Of a DNA stretch of 64,000 nt, positions 22,552 to 31,181 are shown in pieces. The translations under genes and the position numbers were made by a program. This stretch comes from Amphritea japonica ATCC BAA-1530 (lineage in GTDB: Bacteria > Pseudomonadota > Gammaproteobacteria > Pseudomonadales > Balneatricaceae). Below the pieces are notes generated by a model. The model was not told the DNA's origin and searched no databases. It was given only the letters and a program-made list of their open reading frames with translations. The stretch is from contig NZ_AP014545.1 of NCBI RefSeq assembly GCF_016592435.1, positions 682,001 through 746,000 on the forward strand. Direction: 5' to 3'. How positions within the stretch are numbered: the first letter of the stretch is position 1; every line of letters begins with the position of its first letter.

Positions 22552-22993
22552 AGAGAGCTGAGTCGTGCTATTTCTGGTGATGATCTGGAAAGGAAATGGT
22601 GCCTCTTTCAGGACTTGAGTCTGAGACCTATCTATTCCTATTAGAGAGCTGAGTCGTGCTATTTCTGGTGATGATCTGGAAAAGAAATGGTGCCTCTTTC
22701 AGGACTTGAGTCTGAGACCTATCTATTCCTATTAGAGAGCTGAGTCGTGCTATTTCTGGTGATGATCTGGAAAGGAAAGGGTGCCTCTTTCAGGACTTGA
22801 GTCTGAGGCCTATCTATTCCTATTAGAGAGCTGAGTCGTGCTATTTCTGGTGATGATCTGGAAAGGAAGTGGTGCTTCTTTCAGGGCTTGAGCCTGAGAC
22901 CTATCTATCCCTATTAGAGAGCTGAGTCGTGCTATTTCTGGTGATGATCTGGAAAGGAAATGGTGCCTCTTTCAGGACTTGAACCTGAGACCT
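22552..22993 (-). repeat. 91-bp tandem array carrying repeated tRNA 3' ends
   Basis: Four 91-bp units start at 22552, 22643, 22734 and 22825, and a fifth copy of the first 78 bp (22916-22993) runs into the intact tRNA gene. Read on the minus strand, each unit holds 13 bp of spacer, 33 bp equal to the tRNA variable loop, T-arm, 3' acceptor strand and CCA, and 45 bp of tRNA 3' flank. The copies differ by few bases. The fourth unit (22825-22915) has changes on both sides of the T-stem. The array lies downstream of the tRNA in its direction of transcription. Confidence 0.93.
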
Positions 22994-23037
22994 ACCGATT
23001 ATGAGTCGGGTGCTCTAACCAACTGAGCTAAAGAGGC
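22961..23037 (-). tRNA. tRNA with CAT anticodon, probably tRNA-Ile2 (or elongator tRNA-Met)
   Basis: The 77-nt gene folds completely. It has a 7-bp acceptor stem, a D-arm with AGTTGGTTA loop, the anticodon loop CTCATAA (anticodon CAT), a 5-nt variable loop, a T-arm with loop TTCAAGT, and an encoded CCA at 22961-22963. The anticodon arm (CGACTCATAATCG core with a mismatch at the base of the stem) is closer to E. coli tRNA-Ile2 than to elongator tRNA-Met. E. coli also has an Ile2 gene (ileX) near rpoD. If it is Ile2, the C34 must be modified to lysidine by TilS. Confidence 0.9.
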
Positions 23038-23163
23038 GCATAGATGTGCAAACTGTTTGAACTTCAGTCCATTTGATATGGGCTTTAATTTAAAGATTTG
23101 AAGATGCTAGCCTATTGGCTGTAGCTCTGTTTAATCTTAAAAAGCCGCTCTAATGGAGAACGA

Positions 23164-23193
23164 CGCCCATAATACCACAGGATATTATGGGCG
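23164..23193 (-). terminator. Inverted repeat downstream of rpoD, possible terminator
   Basis: A perfect 10-bp stem (arms 23164-23173 and 23184-23193, core GCCCATAAT/ATTATGGGC) with a 10-nt loop lies about 22 bp after the rpoD stop. No T-run follows directly, so it may be a weak or Rho-assisted terminator or an mRNA 3' stabilising hairpin. Confidence 0.45.
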
Positions 23194-23215
23194 CAACGGT
23201 CTGATTTAAAAGATT

Positions 23216-25039
23216 TTAATGTTCGTCAAGGAAGCTGCGCAGATGGTCTGAGCGACTTGGGTGACGTAGCTTGCGAAGAGCTTTGGCTTCGATCTGCCGA
23301 ATACGCTCACGGGTAACATCAAACTGTTTACCAACCTCTTCCAAAGTGTGGTCAGTGTTCATGTTGATACCAAAACGCATGCGCAGTACTTTGGCTTCAC
23401 GGGCTGTCAGACCGGCCAGAACTTCTTTGGTTGCTTCCTGAAGGCCTTCGCCGGTGGCGGAGTCTACCGGGGAGCTGATGGTTACGTCTTCGATAAAGTC
23501 ACCCAGACTGGAATCTTCATCGTCTCCGATGGGGGTTTCCATAGAGATCGGCTCTTTAGCAATCTTCAGTACCTTACGAATCTTATCTTCAGGCATGTCC
23601 ATGCGCTCTGCCAGCTCTTCCGGAGAAGGCTCGCGGCCCATTTCCTGAAGCATTTGGCGAGAGATCCGGTTTAGCTTATTGATCGTTTCGATCATGTGAA
23701 CCGGAATACGTATGGTGCGTGCCTGGTCGGCAATGGAGCGTGTAATTGCCTGACGAATCCACCAGGTTGCATAGGTTGAGAATTTGTAACCACGGCGGTA
23801 TTCAAACTTATCAACCGCTTTCATCAAGCCGATGTTGCCTTCCTGAATAAGATCCAGGAATTGCAGGCCTCGGTTGGTGTATTTTTTAGCGATAGATATA
23901 ACCAGACGCAGGTTGGCCTCAACCATCTCTTTCTTCGCGCGCCGGGCACGAGCTTCGCCAATCGACATGCGACGGTTGACTTCTTTTATTTCGTTCAGGG
24001 TCAGGTGAATATCTTGTTCTGCCTGAACCAGTTTTTTCTGTGCTCTGCGGAGTTCTATTTCGTGACGCTTAAGAGGGCGTGCATATTCGGAATCAGAGTT
24101 GATCAGACCATCCAGCCATTCGCTGTTAGTCTCGTTGCCCGGGAATTCTTTAATGAACTGGCGACGCGGCATTTTTGCACGTTGAGTACAGATCTGCATG
24201 ATCATCCGCTCTTGCTTACGGATGTTCTCAATGGAGCTCCGGACATTGGTCACCAGCATATCGTAGTAGCGGGGTGCCAGTTTGATCGGTGAAAATGCTT
24301 CTGCAAGCTCTTCGAAAGCCTTGGCTGCGGTTTTACTACCGCGACCGTCTTTCTCAACAGCTTTTAGATAGGTTTTGTAGGTGCTGCGGATTAGTCCGTA
24401 GCGACGCTTGGCTTCCTCTGGGTCAGGCCCGCGTTCTTTCTCTTCTTCTTCATCGTCGTCATTACCGGCATTAGCGGCTGCTGCTTCTGCCTGTTGAGCT
24501 GCAGATGGTATCTCTGTGCCGTCATCCGGGTCGATATAGCCGCTGAAGATATCGCTCAGACGGCCTTCTTCTTCGACGGTTACATCGTAGGCTGTCAGAA
24601 TAGCTTCTACGGAGCCTGGGAATGCGGCCAATCCGGCCATTACTTCACGCAGACCTTCTTCGATACGCTTGGCGATTTCGATTTCGCCCTGGCGCGTCAG
24701 TAGTTCTACCGTACCCATTTCCCGCATGTACATGCGCACAGGATCTGTTGTGCGACCCGCATCAGATTCAACTGCTGCCAGTGCGGCAACAGCTTCTTCG
24801 TCAGCTTCTACTTCTGCTGAATCGCCTTCTGTCATCAGCAGGGTTTCTGCATCAGGGGCAACTTCAGTAACGGATATGCCCATATCGTTGATCATACGGA
24901 TGATGTCTTCGACTTGATCCGGATCGGCGATATCTTGTGGCAGATGGTCATTAACTTCAGCATAAGTAAGGTAGCCTTGCTCCTTACCTCGTGCGATCAG
25001 TTCCTTGAGGCGTGACTGCTGCTGTGAGGTATCTGACAT
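23216..25039 (-). CDS. rpoD: RNA polymerase primary sigma factor RpoD (sigma70)
   Basis: RpoD directs RNA polymerase to housekeeping promoters. The 607-residue protein has region 1.1 at the N-terminus, an acidic non-conserved region (around the DDDEEEEKE run), region 2 ([20 protein letters not shown], then [20 protein letters not shown]), region 3 and region 4.2 with [20 protein letters not shown]. The ATG is preceded by GAAGGG. It is the last gene of the rpsU-yqeY-dnaG-rpoD group and also has its own promoter-like sequence. Confidence 0.98.
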   Translation of the reverse strand: MSDTSQQQSRLKELIARGKEQGYLTYAEVNDHLPQDIADPDQVEDIIRMINDMGISVTEVAPDAETLLMTEGDSAEVEADEEAVAALAAVESDAGRTTDPVRMYMREMGTVELLTRQGEIEIAKRIEEGLREVMAGLAAFPGSVEAILTAYDVTVEEEGRLSDIFSGYIDPDDGTEIPSAAQQAEAAAANAGNDDDEEEEKERGPDPEEAKRRYGLIRSTYKTYLKAVEKDGRGSKTAAKAFEELAEAFSPIKLAPRYYDMLVTNVRSSIENIRKQERMIMQICTQRAKMPRRQFIKEFPGNETNSEWLDGLINSDSEYARPLKRHEIELRRAQKKLVQAEQDIHLTLNEIKEVNRRMSIGEARARRAKKEMVEANLRLVISIAKKYTNRGLQFLDLIQEGNIGLMKAVDKFEYRRGYKFSTYATWWIRQAITRSIADQARTIRIPVHMIETINKLNRISRQMLQEMGREPSPEELAERMDMPEDKIRKVLKIAKEPISMETPIGDDEDSSLGDFIEDVTISSPVDSATGEGLQEATKEVLAGLTAREAKVLRMRFGINMNTDHTLEEVGKQFDVTRERIRQIEAKALRKLRHPSRSDHLRSFLDEH

Positions 25040-25082
25040 AGTTGCCCTTCAATGATGACGAAAGTGGAAAAATTAGCCCGAC

Positions 25083-25111
25083 ATTATAGCGACTGCGGGG
25101 GTTAAGTTCTA
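25083..25111 (-). promoter_or_regulatory. Probable rpoD-proximal promoter
   Basis: Read on the minus strand, a perfect TATAAT (25083-25088) follows a 17-bp spacer after TAGAAC (25106-25111), which matches the -35 consensus only partly. The predicted start near 25076 gives a leader of about 37 nt before the rpoD ATG. An additional rpoD promoter apart from the operon promoter is common in proteobacteria. Confidence 0.5.
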
Positions 25112-25258
25112 CAGATTACAGAGTCTTAAGCGTATATTTCATCTATAAAAAATAGACTATTTTTCAATGTGCTGGTGTGGAAATGTGAAAAAAATGTTCG
25201 CGTATGCTCTATAGCTGTTTAGGTGGGGGTAAATTAGTATATTTCAATGGTTTGGTGG

Positions 25259-27202
25259 TTATTTTTCAGGCGTTTTTCTTAATCGGCTGCCAGCTTGCTG
25301 CATGATTAGTTGATTCAGCTGTTTTTTGTCCTCTGTGCTGAGGTGGGGCTGTGACTTAAGCAGGAGTATTCGCCGGTCAAGGTGGCGCTCCTGGAGTCGG
25401 CTTAAGCAGTCAGTTAATACTTGCTGAGCATTACCGGTGACGATAATGGGGGCCTGGTGGGCAATTTCATTGAGTAGCTGAATTAAGGGTCTTAATAACT
25501 CACTTTCCTGCCAGTCCACAGCGAGGATGCCTGGAGTCATGCCGGGGTTTTCTTGTAGATAAAGGCTAAGTTGGTAAAGCAGCTGCTCTGCGGTATCGTC
25601 GGAGTCAGAGAGTATAGCAAGGTCGCCGCACTGAGGGGCTAGTGTTGGCAGGTGCAGTAAGATAGACACCGCTGTGCTGCTCGGGTTTATATGTACTGCT
25701 GATCCGCCGGGCGGCAGTGGGCGGGGCTTTTTGTTGCCTTTGCCGAATCTGCGGTCTTTTTTGTTGAACTTGCTCTGTTTGGTGTTTCCAAAATCCTGAT
25801 GGGAGTGTTCAGGCTGATATTCGAAGTATCCGTCTTCCTGGTAGGCTGGTTCTGCCGGATAGTAGTCCTGTTCTGATGCCGGTGGCGGGCTGGTTGCTTC
25901 CTGCAGGTTGTTGACGCTGATCAGCTGTTCCAGGCTGAGTCCGGTTAGTTCGGATATTTTTTCCTGCATCATCTGTTTAAGAATACCGGGTTGCATCTGG
26001 TCAATTAGCGGCAGTGCTTCATTGCTGAACCGGGCGCGTCCGTCCAGTGAGCTCATGTCAGCGCCTTCTTCAAGTGTCTTGAAGAAGAAGTCTGATAGCG
26101 GAAGGGCTTCGCGGATACGTTTTTCAAATAGATCACAGCCTTCTTGTCGGACCAGGCTATCGGGGTCTTCACCGTCAGGCAGGAACAGGAATCGTGCCTG
26201 CTTGCCATCGGTAATGACTGGCATTGTTGTGTCCAGTGCGCGCTTGGCTGCTTTTCTGCCGGCCTGGTCGCCATCGAAGCAAAAGATGACCTCGGGGACC
26301 ATTTTTAATAGACGTTCCAGGTGTTGGGCTGTCGTTGCGGTGCCCAGTGTTGCGACAGCATAGCCGATACCGTATTGGGCCAGGCCTACTACATCCATAT
26401 AGCCTTCGACGATAATTAGTCGATCAAGGCTTTGGTTGAATTTTCGTGCTTCGTACAATCCATAGAGTTCACGGCTTTTGTGAAAAGTATCGGTTTCAGG
26501 GGAGTTCAGATATTTTGGCTTCTCATCACCGAGAACTCGACCTCCGAAGGCGATAACACGCCCGCGCATATCACGGATAGGGAACATAATACGCTCCCTG
26601 AATCGATCATAGTAGCGCTCTGAATCCTCTTTATGGATGAGCATGCCAGCCTGCTCTAAACGTAGCTTTGTATCGTTGTCTCGAGCAAGTTTTTTTAGCA
26701 GGTTGTCCCAGCCAGGAGGGGCATAGCCGATGCCAAAGCGTGCAGCAAACTGGCCGGTAAGGCCTCTATTTTTCAGATAGTCTACAGCACTGTCTTTGGT
26801 GGAGTGTTCGCGCAACTGCTGTTGATAATATTCGCTGGCCTCTTCAAGTAGGGCGTATATATCTTTTATGCGTTGTTCGCGTTGGTGATCTACTGGTCCT
26901 TCTTGTTTGGGCATATCAATGCCGGCCAGTTTGGCAAGCTCTTCGACGGCTTCCGGGAAGCTTAGACGATCATGTTCCATCAGAAAGCCGAGAGAGTTGC
27001 CTCCGGCGCCACAGCCAAAGCAGTAATAAAACTGTTTTTCGTTATTGACAGTAAAGGAGGGCGACTTTTCTTTATGAAAGGGGCACAGGCCGGAATAGTT
27101 TTTCCCGGTACGCTTAAGCTTTACGCGGGCTTCAACGATATCAAGCACGTTGACGCGAGCGAGAAGGTCATCGATAAAGGCTTGTGGAATGCGTCCAGCC
27201 AT
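25259..27202 (-). CDS. dnaG: DNA primase DnaG
   Basis: DnaG makes RNA primers for replication. The 647-residue protein has a CHC2-type zinc-binding domain with C40, H43, C61 and C64, then the TOPRIM catalytic core, including IIVEGYMDVVGLAQYG and CFDGDQAGRKAAKRAL. A Pro/Gln-rich linker leads to the C-terminal helicase-binding region. It stands between yqeY and rpoD, the conserved macromolecular synthesis order. Confidence 0.97.
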   Translation of the reverse strand: MAGRIPQAFIDDLLARVNVLDIVEARVKLKRTGKNYSGLCPFHKEKSPSFTVNNEKQFYYCFGCGAGGNSLGFLMEHDRLSFPEAVEELAKLAGIDMPKQEGPVDHQREQRIKDIYALLEEASEYYQQQLREHSTKDSAVDYLKNRGLTGQFAARFGIGYAPPGWDNLLKKLARDNDTKLRLEQAGMLIHKEDSERYYDRFRERIMFPIRDMRGRVIAFGGRVLGDEKPKYLNSPETDTFHKSRELYGLYEARKFNQSLDRLIIVEGYMDVVGLAQYGIGYAVATLGTATTAQHLERLLKMVPEVIFCFDGDQAGRKAAKRALDTTMPVITDGKQARFLFLPDGEDPDSLVRQEGCDLFEKRIREALPLSDFFFKTLEEGADMSSLDGRARFSNEALPLIDQMQPGILKQMMQEKISELTGLSLEQLISVNNLQEATSPPPASEQDYYPAEPAYQEDGYFEYQPEHSHQDFGNTKQSKFNKKDRRFGKGNKKPRPLPPGGSAVHINPSSTAVSILLHLPTLAPQCGDLAILSDSDDTAEQLLYQLSLYLQENPGMTPGILAVDWQESELLRPLIQLLNEIAHQAPIIVTGNAQQVLTDCLSRLQERHLDRRILLLKSQPHLSTEDKKQLNQLIMQQAGSRLRKTPEK

Positions 27203-27244
27203 AATGAGTAGCTACCTGCTGATTATGAGGGTCCAGCAGTTATT

Positions 27245-27694
27245 TTAACTATTCAGGCGGTTTTTGACGAGTTGGCTAATAGCACCCATATCGGCGCGGC
27301 CTTGCACCTGAGGCTTAACCAGGGCCATAACTTTACCCATCTCTTGCATGCCTTGTGCGCCAGAGTCGGCCACAGCGGTATTAACAATAGCGGTAAGTTC
27401 GGCTTCGGTAAGAGGTTGAGGCAGGAACTCCTTGATAACAAGAAGCTCCTGTTGCTCAATATCGGCCAGATCATCTCGACTTGCAGCATTGAACTGCTCG
27501 ATCGAATCGCGGCGCTGTTTTTGCATTTTGTCCAGCGTCGCGAGTACGCGGGCATCATCCAGCTCAATACGCTCATCGACTTCGATGCGTTTGAGCTCAG
27601 CCAGAATCATGCGGATAGTGCCAAGGCGTGCTTTTGCTTTCGCGCGCATGGCTGCTTTCATCTCATCACTGATGCGTTGCTTCAGTTCAGACAT
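27245..27694 (-). CDS. yqeY: GatB/YqeY family protein
   Basis: The 149-residue protein resembles the YqeY family, related to the tRNA-binding tail of GatB: SELKQRISDEMKAAMRAKAK at the start, then LDKMQKQRRDSIEQF, EFLPQPLTEAEL and a C-terminal MGKVMALVKPQVQGRADMG motif. Its function is not firmly known; a role linked to tRNA or amidotransferases is proposed for the family. It is inserted between rpsU and dnaG, as in many non-enteric gammaproteobacteria. Confidence 0.93.
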   Translation of the reverse strand: MSELKQRISDEMKAAMRAKAKARLGTIRMILAELKRIEVDERIELDDARVLATLDKMQKQRRDSIEQFNAASRDDLADIEQQELLVIKEFLPQPLTEAELTAIVNTAVADSGAQGMQEMGKVMALVKPQVQGRADMGAISQLVKNRLNS

Positions 27695-27739
27695 TCCGCT
27701 CTCCTGGCTATTAGGGCTGTTTAATGCGTGGTGAAGATC

Positions 27740-27955
27740 TTAGTACAGACGAACGCGACGCTGGTTTTCGCGCTGAACTTTCTTCAGGTGACGCTTAACA
27801 GCAGCAGCAGCCTTGCGTTTACGGATAGAAGTAGGCTTCTCGTAGAATTCACGACGACGAACTTCAGCCAGAACACCGGCTTTTTCGCAAGAACGCTTGA
27901 AACGACGCAGAGCTACGTCAAATGGCTCGTTTTCTTTAACTTTAACTGCTGGCAT
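27740..27955 (-). CDS. rpsU: 30S ribosomal protein S21
   Basis: The 71-residue, highly basic protein ([20 protein letters not shown], ending in RRVRLY) is a standard S21. S21 helps the 30S subunit engage mRNA near the anti-Shine-Dalgarno region. It is the first gene of the macromolecular synthesis operon, preceded by a clear promoter and a short leader with a hairpin. Confidence 0.98.
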   Translation of the reverse strand: MPAVKVKENEPFDVALRRFKRSCEKAGVLAEVRRREFYEKPTSIRKRKAAAAVKRHLKKVQRENQRRVRLY

Positions 27956-27995
27956 ATAAATACCTGTCCTTTAAGAATATTTGATGTCTGTTCCA

Positions 27996-28011
27996 CTGAG
28001 TTTAGACTCAG
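27996..28011 (-). promoter_or_regulatory. Hairpin in the rpsU leader
   Basis: CTGAGT and ACTCAG arms enclose a 4-nt loop, about 12 nt after the predicted transcription start and 40 nt before the rpsU ATG. It could be a leader hairpin controlling S21 synthesis or a DNA operator. It does not match a LexA box. Confidence 0.35.
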
Positions 28012-28030
28012 CTTGCCAATAAGGGCCGGT

Positions 28031-28059
28031 ATTTTATTCTTATGGACCTGCAGTGTAAA
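28031..28059 (-). promoter_or_regulatory. rpsU operon sigma70 promoter
   Basis: On the minus strand TTTACA (28054-28059) and TAAAAT (28031-28036) are separated by exactly 17 bp; each hexamer matches the consensus at five of six positions. It points to rpsU and would start transcription near 28024. Confidence 0.65.
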
Positions 28060-28170
28060 GCCTAAATACGATGAAATGATTGTTAAATTGAAGGATAATG
28101 GCGTCCTTCTAATGACTCAGCGATTTGAATCGCTGGCTTCTTTCTGTATTTGTAGTGAGAACAGTAACTA

Positions 28171-29205
28171 ATGCGCGTGTTAGGAATCGAAACCTCCTGT
28201 GATGAAACCGGTGTAGCTATTTATGATAGTGAGGCAGGGCTAATGGGTGATGCTCTCTATAGTCAGGTCGCTGTGCATGCGGAATATGGCGGTGTGGTCC
28301 CTGAGCTGGCTTCCCGGGATCATGTGCGTAAACTGCTGCCTTTGGTAAATGAGGTGCTGCTTTCTTCGGGAACGTCTGCCGATCAGATAGATGCGGTTGC
28401 GTATACTGCGGGTCCTGGTTTGATTGGTGCCTTGATGGTAGGAGCGTCTACCGGCAGGGCTATGGCGCTGGCATGGGGGGTGCCTGCAATTGGGGTACAT
28501 CATATGGAAGGTCATCTGTTGGCCCCGATGCTCGAAGAACAGCCGCCAGAGTTCCCTTTTGTGGCGTTGTTAGTTTCTGGGGGTCATACGCAGTTGGTTA
28601 AAGTCGAGGGGATTGGTGAATACAATTTGCTTGGAGAATCGTTGGACGATGCGGCTGGAGAGGCCTTCGATAAAGCAGCTAAAATGTTGGGTCTGGATTA
28701 TCCGGGTGGGCCTGAAGTTGCCCGTCTTGCTGAAAAAGGGGATCGAAAGCGGTTTCGTTTTCCGCGGCCAATGACGGATCGTCCCGGCGTTGATTTCAGT
28801 TTTAGTGGTCTGAAAACCTTTACCTTGAATACCGCAAATAAGTTGAAAGTGGATGGTGTGCTGTCTGAAACGGATCGTTGTGATATCGCGGCAGCGTTTG
28901 AAGAAGCTGTTGTCGATACTTTGGCGATAAAGTGCCGTCGCGCGCTCCAGCAGACCGGTTTCAAGGAGTTGGTTATTGCTGGGGGGGTCAGTGCAAACCA
29001 ACGTTTACGTGATCGTTTAGAAGTGATGGTAAAGAAGGAGAGAGCTCAGTTGTTCTATGCTCGCCCGCGCTTCTGTACAGATAACGGAGCGATGATCGCT
29101 TATGCAGGTTGCCAGCGCCTCATGGCAGGGCAGAGTAGTGACTTGTCCATCCAGTGTCAGCCACGCTGGCCGATGGACAGTTTGGAGCCTATAAAGCAAA
29201 AGTGA
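28171..29205 (+). CDS. tsaD: tRNA N6-adenosine threonylcarbamoyltransferase TsaD
   Basis: TsaD, with TsaB and TsaE, makes t6A37 in tRNAs reading ANN codons. The 344-residue protein has the N-terminal [16 protein letters not shown] motif, the metal-binding HMEGH (H111 and H115), [11 protein letters not shown] and the C-terminal [13 protein letters not shown] motif. It is transcribed divergently from rpsU, the conserved arrangement in gammaproteobacteria. Confidence 0.97.
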   Translation: MRVLGIETSCDETGVAIYDSEAGLMGDALYSQVAVHAEYGGVVPELASRDHVRKLLPLVNEVLLSSGTSADQIDAVAYTAGPGLIGALMVGASTGRAMALAWGVPAIGVHHMEGHLLAPMLEEQPPEFPFVALLVSGGHTQLVKVEGIGEYNLLGESLDDAAGEAFDKAAKMLGLDYPGGPEVARLAEKGDRKRFRFPRPMTDRPGVDFSFSGLKTFTLNTANKLKVDGVLSETDRCDIAAAFEEAVVDTLAIKCRRALQQTGFKELVIAGGVSANQRLRDRLEVMVKKERAQLFYARPRFCTDNGAMIAYAGCQRLMAGQSSDLSIQCQPRWPMDSLEPIKQK

Positions 29206-29218
29206 CAGAGAACCAGGG

Positions 29219-29809
29219 TTAAAGCTGGCTCTCTCTGCCATTCAATAGCTTTCGAATATTTTGATGATGGGTGGCTAATAATAAGCAACACATCATAATC
29301 ATAGGTAATAAAATTTGCGGAGTGAGTTGCCAACAGATAATCGGGCTGATAACTGCCATACCTACGGCGGCAAGCGATGAAATTCTTTGAATGACCAATA
29401 ATGATAACCAGATAGCGCATTGTGCAAGCCCCAGTCGGTAATCGAGAATCAGGCAACTCCCCAGCATTGTTGCAACGCCTTTACCACCGCCAAACCTTAG
29501 AAATATTGACCAGACATGTCCAATCAATGCGGATATACCCACTAATGCCTGGTTAAACAGGTCCAGTCCCAGCCATTGTGAAATTGAGACTGCCAGCATT
29601 CCTTTGCTCAGATCGCCAGTGAGCGTAAGCAGTGCTGCCGATCGACTTCCCACCCGTAATACATTCGTTGCACCGGGGTTGCCTGAGCCCTGTTGACGGG
29701 GGTCGCCTATCCCCATAAAGTGACAAACGAGAATCGCCGTGGGGATGGAGCCCAACAGATAAGCTGCGAACATGACGGAGAGTGTTATGGTGGCATCCGC
29801 TGCGATCAT
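29219..29809 (-). CDS. plsY: Acyl-phosphate glycerol-3-phosphate acyltransferase PlsY
   Basis: PlsY transfers the acyl group from acyl-phosphate to glycerol-3-phosphate, the first step of phospholipid synthesis. The 196-residue membrane protein shows the three family motifs: LGSIPTA near residue 20, GSGNPGATNVLR near residue 42, and GHVWSIFLRFGGGKGVAT near residue 95, with about five membrane segments. It converges with tsaD. Confidence 0.95.
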   Translation of the reverse strand: MIAADATITLSVMFAAYLLGSIPTAILVCHFMGIGDPRQQGSGNPGATNVLRVGSRSAALLTLTGDLSKGMLAVSISQWLGLDLFNQALVGISALIGHVWSIFLRFGGGKGVATMLGSCLILDYRLGLAQCAIWLSLLVIQRISSLAAVGMAVISPIICWQLTPQILLPMIMMCCLLLATHHQNIRKLLNGRESQL

Positions 29810-29913
29810 ATGTCTTACCGTGGTTTTAAGTTTTCTTTAATATAGTTATTGTATTTTATATAACGCACTTAGGCTCAGGATGAAAGCTATTGGTGCAGGA
29901 AAGAGGTTCAGGG

Positions 29914-30228
29914 ATGAAGAAGTTTATAGGCTTGATGATGATATTATTGGCCGATATGAGTTTTGCTGGCTTTAGAATGGATGATGGCAGTCGGGTTGGC
30001 GCGGGCGATAATATCAACCTTATCTACGCTCACTGGGGTCGGGAAACGATGCGGGTTAGTAGCAAAAAAACCTGCAATCGTATTATTAAGCTGAAGCGGG
30101 AGTATTGCTCAACTCGCCGACTTATCTGGCAAAAAGATGGGCGTTATATGATGGTCCAGATTAAAGGGCAGATGATCATAAAAACAGGCTGGACTCGCTC
30201 TCAGAGAGAGCTGAAAACTGTATTCTGA
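29914..30228 (+). CDS. Small secreted protein, DUF2845-like
   Basis: From the ATG at 29914 the product is 104 residues; the open frame extends to a TTG at 29890 but AGAGGTTCAGGG fits the ATG. It has a signal peptide (MKKFIGLMMILLADMSFAGF). The mature start, FRMDDGSRVGAGDNI, recalls the FRCG-x-LVSVGD opening of DUF2845 proteins, but the first Cys of that pattern is Met here. Two other cysteines remain (near residues 50 and 59). The function is unknown. Confidence 0.6.
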   Translation: MKKFIGLMMILLADMSFAGFRMDDGSRVGAGDNINLIYAHWGRETMRVSSKKTCNRIIKLKREYCSTRRLIWQKDGRYMMVQIKGQMIIKTGWTRSQRELKTVF

Positions 30229-30278
30229 CTTTTTTATTTCGGGGCTCAAATTAATTATTGTGTTGTAAGGGTTTTGTC

Positions 30279-30635
30279 TTGGATATTGTGTACATTGAGG
30301 GTTTACAGGTCGAAACCGTTATTGGAATTTACGACTGGGAGCGAGAGATTCGTCAGGTAGTTTGCCTGGATGTTCAGATGGCTACGGATATTCAAGCGGC
30401 GGCTGCTTCTGAAGATATTGATAGTACCCTTAACTATAAAACCGTATCTGACCGACTTATCAGCTTTATTGAAACCAGTGAATTTCTATTGGTAGAAACG
30501 ATGGCCGAAGAGATTGCTCAGATTGTGTTAAGTGAGTTTGGCGTGCGCTGGTTGAAGCTAAAGCTGGGTAAGCCAGGTGCAGTGCCCACTGCTCGAGATG
30601 TGGGTGTAATTATTGAACGGGGGGAGCGTTTCTGA
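30279..30635 (+). CDS. folB: Dihydroneopterin aldolase FolB
   Basis: FolB converts dihydroneopterin to 6-hydroxymethyl-dihydropterin in folate synthesis. The 118-residue protein has VYIEGLQVETVIGIYDWERE at the N-terminus, LNYKTVSDRLISFIE and VETMAEEIA, and the C-terminal LKLGKPGAVPTARDVGV segment. I place the start at TTG 30279, with TAAGGG about 7 bp upstream; the frame opens at TTG 30258. Its stop overlaps the folK start (TGATG), so the two are coupled. Confidence 0.93.
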   Translation: MDIVYIEGLQVETVIGIYDWEREIRQVVCLDVQMATDIQAAAASEDIDSTLNYKTVSDRLISFIETSEFLLVETMAEEIAQIVLSEFGVRWLKLKLGKPGAVPTARDVGVIIERGERF

Positions 30636-31144
30636 TGGCTCAGGTATTTGTCAGTATCGGTAGTAATGCCGATCGTGAATTATATATTGGACGTTGTCTG
30701 GATGCGCTGGATGCGCTGTTTGAAAAGCTGGAACTCTCTCCTGTTTATGAGAGTGAGTCAGTTGGGTTTGATGGTGATAATTTTTACAATCTGGTGGCGT
30801 CGTTTAAAACCGAACTGTCGGTCGGGGAGCTGAGTAAGCAGCTGAAACAGGTGGAGGATGATAATGATCGTTGTCGGACGTCGCCAAGGTTTAGTGGTCG
30901 TACGCTTGATATCGATCTCCTTACCTATGATGCTTTGATTGGTGATATTGAAGGTGTTTCTCTTCCCCGGGAAGAGATTACAGAGAATGCGTTTGTACTG
31001 TGGCCCTTAGCGGAGCTCGCCCCAAAAGAACGACATCCGGTGCTGGCGGAGACTTATCAGCAACTATGGCTGGATTATGATAAAGAGAAACAATTGTTAA
31101 ATCCTGTGTCTTTTATTTGGCATGAGAGAGACCTTTCTGCATGA
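30635..31144 (+). CDS. folK: 6-hydroxymethyl-dihydropterin pyrophosphokinase FolK
   Basis: FolK pyrophosphorylates hydroxymethyl-dihydropterin, the step after FolB. The 169-residue protein begins VFVSIGSNADRELYIGRCLD. It has YNLVASFKT and the characteristic SPRFSGRTLDIDLLTYD catalytic loop, then LPREEITENAFVLWPLAELA. The Arg/Asp pattern of the active site is intact. Confidence 0.94.
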   Translation: MAQVFVSIGSNADRELYIGRCLDALDALFEKLELSPVYESESVGFDGDNFYNLVASFKTELSVGELSKQLKQVEDDNDRCRTSPRFSGRTLDIDLLTYDALIGDIEGVSLPREEITENAFVLWPLAELAPKERHPVLAETYQQLWLDYDKEKQLLNPVSFIWHERDLSA

Positions 31145-31181
31145 ATAACTGACGGGTATTGGGAAAATAAAGGAGCTTATG

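Noticed and set aside
22552-22993. 91-bp array as a CRISPR
   Set aside because: There are no variable spacers; the whole 91-bp unit repeats and includes a tRNA tail. No cas genes are present.
23861-24292. Plus-strand 143-codon frame inside rpoD
   Set aside because: Antisense shadow of a strongly conserved gene, with no similarity or initiation signals recognised.
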